DNA of 64,000 nt from Molanna angustata (lineage: Eukaryota > Arthropoda > Insecta > Trichoptera > Molannidae), in assembly GCA_963576475.1 (NCBI GenBank), contig OY754977.1, forward strand, positions 34,763,872-34,827,871. The letters are read 5' to 3'. The notes under the pieces are model-generated. The model made no database searches. It was not told the DNA's origin and saw only the letters and a list, made by a program, of their open reading frames with translations. Positions 56,176-64,000 of the stretch are shown piece after piece (the first letter of the stretch is position 1; every line of letters starts with the position of its first letter). Position numbers and translations under genes: made by a program.

Positions 56176-56396
56176 GCTTATTTATGAGTATGTTTTTTGT
56201 TACCTATGAGTATTTTGTTACTTTGTTTTTTGTTTCATATTATGTGAATAGTTGTAACTCCCTTCAAAACACGAGTTTATCTCTTTTTCAAGGAAGTCAT
56301 ATTATAAAGAGTTTTAATTTATTTTATGTTATGTAATTTTTTTATGTAAAATATGTTTTTTTGTAATAAATAAATAAAATAAAATAAAATAAATTG
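55440..56396 (+). mobile_element. LINE C-terminal fragment with 3' UTR and poly(A)
   Basis: The plus strand reads YFALAQSVMQYGIIAWGGAY, LESLYIIQRNILKIILNKPR and DYPAHSLFTEANVPSLHAIY; after a one-base shift, NALKQIYREYFVD. Same group as 52100-53150. A run of 85 A at 56088-56172 lies in the 3' UTR and the element appears to finish with AATAAATAAATAAAATAAAAT at 56367-56393. Confidence 0.75.
56088..56172 (+). repeat. poly(A) run, 85 bp
   Basis: Uninterrupted A. It may be a true poly(A) tail or an expanded internal A run, since LINE-like 3' sequence seems to continue beyond it. Confidence 0.97.
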
Positions 56397-56889
56397 AGTG
56401 TTATTATTTGTAGTGCTTAATTGTTATTAATATCATTAGTAAGTCGGCCAGCACCGTAAATTTTTTTTTTTTTAATAAATGTATTGGGTGAGTAAGCAGT
56501 TGTAAACTCTGTGAAAAATTGTAAGCGGTTAAAGCGGTGTAAAGCGGTTGTAAACACTGATCCGTCAACGAATTGCGAGATTTTTTTAGTTGTTGAATGT
56601 TTGCCAAAATCCATAGGAAAAATCATTTGTTCGCAATACTGTAATATGACAGCAATACTGTGCAAGCGTCTTACCAACTGTGCCACGGCGGTCGGCACAG
56701 TAGTTGGTATTATGGGGTCTATTTACCTTTTTTTGGCATCAGTGAGGTCAGGAGGAGCAGGGTCTAGGAGGATTGAGAGTACGGGAGAAGAAATAGAAAA
56801 AAAGAATCTTCCCTCGAAATTGAAAAAAACTGTCCCTATAGTAGTCAACAAAAATTACATACATATGTACATTGTACATACCATCACGC
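56397..56889. other. non-coding; possible SINE head fragment at 56655-56700 (minus)
   Basis: On the minus strand TGGCACAGTTGGTAAGACGC resembles a tRNA A box and D-loop region, but no B box is found at the expected distance. No gene recognised. Confidence 0.35.
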
Positions 56890-57165
56890 CATTTCCCTAT
56901 TTGAGGTAGGCAGAGAGAACCGAACGCCAGACTCCTCTCTCTTGACATACATTCTTTGCTTCATTCACGTCCATACATCGTCTCATACACGCTCTTCTAT
57001 TTTTCTTACTTCTAACATCACCATCTTTCAAAATCCCATTTATGTGATTGTGCCAACTTTTTCTTGGCCGACCTCTACTTTTCGTTCCTCTTTTATCAGC
57101 CTTGTATACTTTTTTTGTAAGACGGTCATCACTCATTCTTTCTATGTGGCCGAACCACCTTAGGG
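56890..57165 (-). mobile_element. LINE C-terminal tail
   Basis: The minus strand is open for 79 codons: MSDDRLTKKVYKADKRGTKS, RGRPRKSWHNHINGILKDGD, then NRRACMRRCMDVNEAKNVC and RGVWRSVLSAYLK. 'DRLTKxVxxAxxxGxRxRGRPRxxW...RACMRxxMxVxEAxxVCxDRxxWRxxxSAY' is a recognisable insect LINE tail. Confidence 0.78.
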
Positions 57166-57514
57166 CAACAAAAATTAAATTGAAAATATATTTGGAATCT
57201 TATCTGTTCTCCAACAATATCTCAAGACCGACAGCAAAAACACATCTGTCACTGGTAAACGTTCGATACAAACTGATGTCTTTATATACAATATTTTAGT
57301 TATACAATTTTTTTTCTGTCAGTGACCGGTTTCGTACCATAAATGGAACAGACAATATGGAAATTATAGATCTCATTTGTGTCTTTGCTTTATTCAGTTT
57401 CTTCCGTCTCCTGTACCTTAAGACCAGTGACATTTTACGACAAATAAAATGTCAACTTTTTAATGTTTCATTGTGTTATTATTAAATATACTTTTTTGTG
57501 AGCAAATATTTGTC
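57166..57514. other. non-coding stretch
   Basis: GTCAGTGACCGGTTTCGTACC near 57320 looks like repeat sequence but no copy is seen elsewhere in the window. Confidence 0.35.
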
Positions 57515-57930
57515 AAAGCCAACTGCAAACTGTATAAAGCCAAGACGCGTGTATGAAGGAATATTTTGTATGCTGGTAGTGGACTTTTTGCATGCCAAAA
57601 ACACCAACTTAGAGGCTTCATAGCTTCTATGTATATTCTGTATATATTATGGATGAATTCAGAATTTGAAGTAGAACATTTTGTGTGTGTCCCTCCCCCC
57701 CTTATAACTTTTGATCCGCTCAATACGAGTCCAAAATTTTATAATATATATATATAGTTATATGCCTACAAAACTTTTATACTCGGAATTTTTATTTTAT
57801 TTTTCCATATATAGGTAGGTATCTATCAAAACTATACAAGCTAGAATGCTGAAAATTAGTATAAGTATAGACAAATACAAAATATCAAACATTTCTAATA
57901 AGACAAACATAAAATTATAAAAAAATAAAT
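57515..57930 (+). mobile_element. Helitron-like element, 5' part
   Basis: From about CCAACTGCAAACTGT through AAAACACCAACTTAGAGGCT and CCTTATAACTTTTGATCCGC to AAATACAAAATATCAAAC it follows the 2869-3960 copy, then stops at a SINE. The GT microsatellite is almost absent here. Confidence 0.7.
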
Positions 57931-57939
57931 CTTTTCTAT

Positions 57940-58166
57940 TTATTTATTTATTTAATATTGCTTCTCGGGCAACTAACAGGTACTATGTCAAATATTAATT
58001 TAACACATACCCAATAACAAGTTGCCACATTCTGGAGACTTACGATATTAATCGTCTCACAGATCCAGACTGAAAACACAATTAAAAACTGTGTCTCCAC
58101 CGGGAATCGAACCCAGGACCTTTGGTTCAGCAGTCAGATATCTAAACAACTGTGCCATGAAGGCCG
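57940..58166 (-). mobile_element. tRNA-derived SINE (second family), copy 1
   Basis: On the minus strand the head reads CCTTCATGGCACAGTTG (A box region) and GGGTTCGATTCCCGG (B box), then a body ending in (AAAT)n at 57940-57955. A second copy in the same orientation begins at 63805. The head lacks a complete tRNA acceptor stem. Confidence 0.78.
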
Positions 58167-59189
58167 AAAAATGGTAAATAGTAAAAAACATTGATTTATT
58201 AAAAATATAGTTAAAATGTAACACCAATCCGATTACTTGAGAATAAGTAATTGTAAATAATTGACGTAGTAGAATTCCATTTTAAATTATATTAAAAATT
58301 AAAACAGTATGTTTTAGATTCTACGTATAACTATTGTATAAGTACATACCGTTTTAATTTTTTTATAATACTTGAGAATAATTTTAAATGTTGAGTGTAA
58401 GCGTTGTGACATTTTTAACTAAATATTAACTGTTAACCGTTACTGAGATATTGATCAATGTTAACAGTCTCTCAAAATATCTCATTAAAATATCTCTGAG
58501 ACTCCTGTATATCTCATTAAAATATCTCTGAGACTTTATTCTTTTCGTAATTTATACAAACATATGTAAATTAAATACATATGTAGGTAGGTTACGTATT
58601 CCAGATACGAATACATTTTTTCTTACTTTAAGATCATTCCGTTGTGTTGCTCTTATTAAATTATATTTCACTCAAGATATTTAATATCACAGAACAATCA
58701 TTTTGAATATTCTCCAACAAAATACACCGGCTAAAATAATAACAAGAATAAAGATATCAATGAAAGACATAAATTCCCTTTTAAAAAGGTTTAATTTAAG
58801 CGAAATTTCGATTTATATCGTTAGTTCAATTTTCATTATACCCAGTTTTAAACATTTTCTGGGTTCAGAAAAATGTATTGAGTATTTTTATATTTAAAAC
58901 TATTGAGTATTTTTATATTTAAATTTAATAATAAAATACAAATTTTAAATATTTTGTTCCTCGATTATTTTATCATTTTAAACGAATATTTCGAGAAATT
59001 TGAAAGTATTTTATAAATTTCCTGAAGAAACAAAACATCCATTTCTAAATTTAGTAAATACACCTAGGATAGAAAACACGAGAATGTGTTTCTTGAAAAT
59101 TTTATTTACGATAAAAAATAATGATACTTTTATATCTGAAAATCAATCTGTGTACGGCACATCAATCAATATTTTGGACACATAGACCA
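58167..59189. other. non-coding; 31-bp direct repeat at 58472-58535
   Basis: TATCTCATTAAAATATCTCT plus GAGACT occurs twice at about 58477 and 58508. Two short plus-strand frames (58703-58897 and 59000-59185) are AT-driven and unrecognised. Confidence 0.4.
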
Positions 59190-59203
59190 GGGGGGGCAAG
59201 TCT
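59190..59203 (+). mobile_element. 14-bp scrap of the GGGGGCAAGTCT MITE end
   Basis: GGGGGGGCAAGTCT matches the MITE terminus. Too short to be sure it is not chance, but it lies at a junction with Helitron-like sequence. Confidence 0.35.
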
Positions 59204-59399
59204 AAGCTTTATGCCAGGCATATATATTTTGTTCTATATGATGGAACTATGAATTTTAAGTAAAACATTTAGTGTGCACGTCCCTTTTTTCAAATTTTAA
59301 TTATCAGAAAATATATAAAATTATAAGCAAGATTGCTGAAAATTAGTATAAATAAAAACAAATACAATATCTCAAACTTTTTATTATTTAAAAGTGTGA

Positions 59400-60620
59400 C
59401 AAAAGACCAATCCAGAAAACTACGGAGGAATTTCTCTTTTAAGCATTTCTTTAAAATTATTCACAAGTATTTTAATGACAATTCTGCAAAGACACAACGA
59501 AACCAGAGAAGAACAACAAGGATTACAAAATAAGCGCTCTACCACAGACGCTATATTTATCCTAAGACAAAATTAAAGAAAAATCACTCAAATATAATAC
59601 ACTAGCTTATGAATGCTTCGTGGATCTGACTAAAGCATTAGACAAAGTGAGACTTACAGCTGTCGTCAACATCCTATCAGAAAAGAACATCCAACCTCAC
59701 ATAATCAAAATAATACATGACATCAATCAAAATTTTAAAACTAAAATAAATGTAGATAGAAAATTTAGTAGCGTTATAGCGGTTGCAACAGGAATAAAAC
59801 AAGGAGATAGTCGAAGCCCTTTCTTGTTTAATTTAATTATGGATAGGATTATTGAAGAGGTGTCAGCCACGGAAATAGGATTTGCTACGCTGATGGCGCC
59901 ACACTAATACCAGAATCTAAAGATGAACACTACAAGAACTGCTGAATATATTCAATCATGCAGTAAAGAAATACAAATCCCTAGTTATATCGAAAACACC
60001 TCTAAGACGCAAACTGGTTGTGGGGAATGAGCAAATAGAACAAGTCACAACATTCAAATACTTGGGTGCCAAAATATCAAATGACAATGATCTATATGAC
60101 GAGTTTAAAGAACAAACCGATAAAGCAGCCGTTACAGCTGGCTGCCATAGGGACACTGTCTGGAAAAACAAACACATGCTTACAGAAATTTAAACCAGAA
60201 TTTATAAAACGTGCGTAAGACCCATAATAACTTATGCCATCGAAGCCAGAGCCAATACTATCAGAACAAAAAACCTCCTCCGGACTACTGAAATGAGGAC
60301 ACAGCGCTCCATAGTGGACGTAAATACTCATGGATAGAGTCCGGAACGAGGATATAAGGAAGAGATGCCATGTAGACTACATCATCCGCTGGGGTAGAGG
60401 GCGAAGGCGTCAATGGAGAGACCATGTCGAGAGAATGGGAGACAATTGACTATCCAAAATTGTCTCTAAGCAAGTCCCGGGAGGTCGTGGAGCAAGAGGG
60501 AAACCAGCAAAAAGATGGAGTGATAGCTGGACATCCAGATCACAAGAGGCAGTCTTCGACTCAAAAAACAGGCCTTCGGCCTAAAAACGGACGAGGAAGA
60601 AGAAGAAGTTTATATGTTTA
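59400..60620 (+). mobile_element. LINE with reverse-transcriptase core and C-terminus, pseudogenised
   Basis: In order on the plus strand: TNPENYGGISLLSISLKLFT, QQGLQNKRSTTDAIFILRQ, FVDLTKALDKVR, VATGIKQGDSRSPFLFNLIM, QIEQVTTFKYLGAKISNDND, IYKTCVRPIITYAIEARAN, then a decayed tail and GLRPKNGRGRRRSL with (GAAGAA) at the end. These are polymerase fingers, palm and thumb in order, but the catalytic YADD region is damaged and many frameshifts occur. Tails of the same family are at 22210-22628 and 41050-41200. Confidence 0.87.
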
Positions 60621-61054
60621 ACATTCTTTATTTCCTATTTTTTTAAAATATCGACCCTAATTAGAATATTTATATCCCAACTTTGTCTCTATTGAGATGT
60701 TAAAAACTTTGTCAATAAAGTATGCTAATTATATGTTTTTAATTTTCTAAAACAATAGCAGTATTTTTATTGTCTATTAAACAATAGCAGTATTTTTATT
60801 TTCTATAAAACAACAGCAGTATTTTTCAAACTATACACAACATAACATTTCAAAGTTTAACAATTTTTGCAAAAAATGAATTTAGTTGCGACATCATTTC
60901 ATACAATTTGTATGTCAGAATACACTTTATCTTACGGATACAAATATATTATAATATTCATACGTAACCATATACAGTTGAACCGTTAACCTGTTCGGGG
61001 GAAGAAAAAGAGTGCTAAACTCCTCATTTTACTATTATATTTTTATTTATTTAT

Positions 61055-61400
61055 TCATGTCTGACAAATATTGATACACTTATATATCATATATTATACA
61101 GTGATGCAGAAAGCAGTGTCATTAAGTTGTTTTAATCACCATCAAACTAGGCAAAGCCTGTGTCATGATGGCTATTTCTTTCGCATAAAATTATGAATAC
61201 AATATAGGTAAGCATACACATATTAACACAATACAATTATATAAAAATATTAAAAAAAAATCGTTACTTAAATACTATAAAATATAATGGCTACAATCAT
61301 ACAATAATATTTAAAAAAAAATTATGGAAAAAATGATAAAAACACGATGGTTATTTCTTTCGTATAAAATTATAAATACAATATAAACATACACATATAA
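61055..61400 (-). mobile_element. LINE 3' end with single-copy relative of the 73-bp satellite
   Basis: It opens TTTATTTATTTATTC (a tail on the minus strand) and contains GTTTTAATCACCATCAAACT followed by GGCAAAGCCTG and GGCTATTTCTTTCG, matching one satellite unit of 45758-47655 and its right flank. GATGG(C/T)TATTTCTTTCG occurs again at 61345. Confidence 0.6.
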
Positions 61401-61612
61401 ACACAATTAACACTATCTTGACATAAAAATAAAAAGCAAATAATAATATTTTGATATATAAAATATCTTTGAATTTAAGTTTTTGTAATTTGGTACGCAT
61501 TCTTCATCTATACATATATGTATGTACATACTAACGAAATCGACAAGTGGAGCTGATGTGTTACATGCAAAGACCTTATATACTTATAAGGTCTTTGGTT
61601 ACATGCAACTAG

Positions 61613-62100
61613 TGAAATATGTTTCCAATACAAAAATTATTTTGTACATAGAATTGAAACCCACACTTTGAAGAAACTTAAGGAGTCGCGAGATCGAATC
61701 CTGCTACGATCGATTTCGTTCACATCTATAACACAAACATTTATACCTACTCAATTAATGGAATGTATGATGATGTATTTGTAACAGTAACAAGAACATA
61801 TTATTCATCCTAAAAAAATGTGATTCCTATTTTATCATTTAAAGGGTATAGTTTGTTAATAATTATTATAAACATTAACAGCCGATTTCATTAATAAAAA
61901 CAAAGGACCCTTTGGTTAAAGGTTTTTAGTTCAATTCGCCTTTAAGTCGCCGAGTATTAAGAGCCTCTTCGATTTATGTCAAGCAAAATTATGGTTTCGA
62001 TTGTATACGTAATAAATATCATAAAAAATTATATAATATCTGATTTCTTATATGTACAACTCAAAAAATGTTGGAAGATAACAAAGTTATTAATTATTTT
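61613..62100. other. non-coding; SINE fragment at 61680-61810
   Basis: GCGAGATCGAATCCTGCTAC and GATTTCGTTCACATCTATAA match the SINE at 48838-48930, and the following AACAAGAACATATTATTCAT matches its 3' part. The rest is unrecognised. Confidence 0.45.
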
Positions 62101-62115
62101 GAATAACGTATCATT

Positions 62116-62532
62116 TTGTTAAGTACCATAAAGTCAGTGACCAATCCTTTTGAACAACATTTGGCTTTTAAGAGTGAGCCTAGACCATGTCCTTATTGGT
62201 TTATTACCAAATTTTCACCAAGCCAAGCGAAAATGTTATTTCTTTGTTACAAAAATAATTATTACTGGCCAACAACATACATTTATGTGAAAATGGACTT
62301 AACGATAAAATCAACTGACCATTTGTTACAAATTATCCAAATAGTGGTCTTGATAATTACTGACCATTTTTATAGACGAAAATTATCCCGAACAATTTTC
62401 ACTCAATTTTGTTGTGTTGTTTTGGGGATCATATTTTTTTTAAAACAGTATGTAACTGTTTATTTGTTCAAATTTATTAGAATAATGAAATTATTTTTAT
62501 ACGCAAAAAGAATCATTTTTACACATATGTAA
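62116..62532 (+). other. unassigned 138-codon hydrophobic frame
   Basis: Starting from TTG (no ATG at the front), the frame includes ITKFSPSQAKMLFLCYKNNY, VKMDLTIKSTDHLLQIIQIV and a hydrophobic stretch TQFCCVVLGIIFFLKQYVTV. Residue use is less skewed than in other AT-driven frames nearby. One or two membrane segments are possible, as in insect chemoreceptor exons, but I see no signature. Could equally be a transposon relic. Confidence 0.2.
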
Positions 62533-62800
62533 TGTGGCGGACCTATTGCCCGTATAGGCAATTTCTACCAGTAAACCACACTAGTAAATACACCAGTAGC
62601 AAGTAAGAAATATATTACGAACAAAAAATAATAAACATTGCAACAAATAAAAAAACAATAATAAAAAAATACAAAATTTAAAATGAAAAACAATAATGAT
62701 AATATCCAAAAATAGAAAAAGGATGAGATATGAAGGGATGAAAGATAAAGGAATTTTAGGTATATGGATAAGAAGTGTGGCTTAAGAAGCTTCTTGATAA
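62533..62800 (-). mobile_element. possible LINE 3' UTR
   Basis: Near 62532-62570 GGCGGACCTATTGCCCGTAT and GGCAATTTCTACCAG resemble, on the minus strand, the UTR phrase of the LINE at 11837-12356 (GAAATTGCC...GGCAATA...CCGCC). A-rich sequence follows to about 62710. Confidence 0.4.
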
Positions 62801-63240
62801 CCATTAAGTTGAATTGAATTGTGAAGCACCGAGATGCGTGAATTGTGAACGAGTATGTCTAGAAGGATGTGTTGTGTAGTGGTATTGATAGTGTACTATG
62901 GTTTTTCCTGGAAAAAGATGATGCCTGGTGTAACACATGGTTCCGATGGGGTTACTTTTTAGTTTGTTTTTTTTTTATTGTGCAGTTTTCTTTTATTATA
63001 GAAATTGTTAAAGGCAATATTGATATCCGTAGAAGAATATACAGACTCCCACTTTTCTTGCGTCTATTTTTTGTGATTTGACAAAATCAGTTCAAATTTG
63101 TGAAATATTTGTTATGAAGATTTAATATCATAAGGGGTTGGATTTGATATACCTATTACAGTTGTATAGTGATCTGTAATAATGTATATTAAATTGACGC
63201 ACGTGTATTTTTAGTTGTTCTTATCATGGCATGATCAATA
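62801..63240. other. non-coding or unassigned
   Basis: A plus-strand frame of 70 codons at 62869-63081 contains FRWGYFLVCFFFIVQFSF; unrecognised and T-driven. Confidence 0.3.
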
Positions 63241-63244
63241 CAAG

Positions 63245-63499
63245 TCATAGAATGTGAAGAGACTCAATTTGGAATATTAATATAGAACAATCCAAAGTAC
63301 GTCTGGATTCAAGAGAGAAAAAAGACTCTCTTTCCTCTTTTAATGCTGCCATTGTTTCTTTTCTAAAGGTGGAGAACTCTGCACGTAGTTGACTTAAATA
63401 GTCCATTTTTTCTTTGGCGACAGAGCACGACGTTGGATTTTTTTCAAACTCCGCGAGTTTCTCAACAATGTTTACTTCCATGGTATCTATTTTGTTCAT
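63245..63499 (-). other. unassigned coiled-coil-like reading frame
   Basis: An ATG-started minus frame of 84 codons reads IDTMEVNIVEKLAEFEKNPT, EKMDYLSQLRAEFSTFRKET and MAALKEERESFFSLESR. The charged heptad-like pattern resembles coiled coils found in retrotransposon ORF1 proteins, but nothing is diagnostic. Composition is clearly less AT-driven than its surroundings, which favours a former coding sequence. Confidence 0.35.
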
Positions 63500-63801
63500 T
63501 TTGCAATTTAAATTAGTAAATTTTAATAAGGCTGGACCTATTTATACAACTCAACCATTAAAATCTTCTTTCTTTTTTAACCGCGCAAAAATATACCCAT
63601 AGAAAGCGTAGATAAAACAGTTACCTTTGTCATTTCTTTTAATAGCTTTAAATGCACAAAAATTCAACAAAGAAAATATCAATATTGCCATCTAATAAAA
63701 TTGAAAGGTTTATTAGAATATTTTTTCTTTGAGATCTACTTAAATAACAGAAATAAATTTAGTCAAATCGACAGTAATTTATATTTTTTTTCAATTTTCT
63801 T
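63500..63801. other. non-coding AT-rich stretch
   Basis: No gene or repeat recognised. Confidence 0.4.
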
Positions 63802-64000
63802 GCAATTTATTTATTTATTTATTTTATATAGCTTCTCGGGCAACTTACAGGTACTATGTCAAATAATTATTTAACACGCACCCAATAACAAGTTGCTACT
63901 ACATTCTGGAGGCTTACGATATTTATCGTTTCACAGATCCAGACTGAAAAAACAATTTTAAAAACTGTGTCTCCACCGGGAATCGAACCCGGGACCCTTG
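63802..64000 (-). mobile_element. tRNA-derived SINE (second family), copy 2, cut by the window end
   Basis: CTTCTCGGGCAACTTACAGG through GTGTCTCCACCGGGAATCGA matches the copy at 57940-58166. The B box complement GGGAATCGAACCCGGGA is present; the A box lies beyond the window. The tail (AAAT)n is at 63808-63826. Confidence 0.8.

Larger units (their letters stand above)
59208..61612 (+). mobile_element. Helitron-like element interrupted by a LINE and a second insertion
   Basis: Helitron-like segments occur at 59208-59393 (CGTCCCTTTTTTC, AAAATTAGTATAAATA), about 60845-60960 (TTAGTTGCGACATCATTTCA), and 61440-61612 (GGTACGCATTCTTCATCTAT to the terminus CAACTAG followed by T). Between them lie a LINE (59400-60620) and a reverse LINE 3' end (61055-61400). 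Confidence 0.65.

Noticed and set aside
56897..57136. Independent small basic protein gene
   Set aside because: Sequence is the tail of a LINE family with a second, decayed copy at 5655-5955.
58080..58166. tRNA gene on the minus strand
   Set aside because: A second copy with the same non-tRNA body and (AAAT) tail exists at 63802-64000, which makes it a SINE family.

Overview
The window looks like insect nuclear DNA, most likely lepidopteran. It is AT-rich, carries one spliced gene, and is otherwise filled with nested transposon debris: LINE 3' ends, tRNA-derived SINEs, Helitron-like elements, foldback/MITE elements, one complete LTR retrotransposon and many satellites. There is no prokaryotic organisation. 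The insect call rests on the gene (a Dpr-type two-immunoglobulin cell-surface protein) and on the style of the LINE and Helitron families. The species cannot be named.

The only host gene I can support is on the minus strand. Three internal coding exons are visible: 42186-42775 (long His/Ser/Gly-rich leader plus the first strands of Ig1), 38320-38536 (rest of Ig1) and 19759-20076 (Ig2). All splice sites fit GT-AG and the phases (0, then 1) join without a break. The protein is closest to Dpr20 as I remember that family. The signal-peptide exon(s) and the C-terminal exon were not found. The intron between the last two exons is about 18.2 kb and holds most of the repeats; the intron before it is about 3.6 kb.

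Layout: 1-19.7 kb (downstream of the last visible exon) holds LINE 3' fragments, (TTTA)n, GT and AT microsatellites, several Helitron-like copies, a 131-bp tandem array that grew from an inverted repeat, a TTAA-flanked 657-bp foldback element, a mariner fragment and a possible 185-bp solo LTR. 20-38 kb is the large intron: RTE-like LINE remnants, a (GAA)-rich complex satellite, a Helitron-like copy broken by a LINE, and a complete minus-strand LTR element (30835-36075) with two apparently identical 675-bp LTRs, inserted into a CR1/L2-like LINE. 38-43 kb holds the two upstream exons and more LINE debris. 43-64 kb holds 26 copies of a 73-bp satellite, a SINE split by a LINE, a sequencing gap (200 N) beside a 300-bp palindrome inside AT repeats, further LINEs with A-rich tails, two copies of a tRNA-derived SINE, and a Helitron-like element interrupted by a LINE.

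The most unusual items are the Helitron/HINE-like family with 13-bp inverted subterminal repeats and eight of eight 3' ends followed by T; the young non-coding (LARD-like) LTR element with an array of primer-binding-site-like repeats and an orphan 178-codon reading frame; and tandem arrays visibly derived from transposon parts. Coordinates of degenerate elements are approximate, and LINE clade names are from protein motifs recognised by eye.
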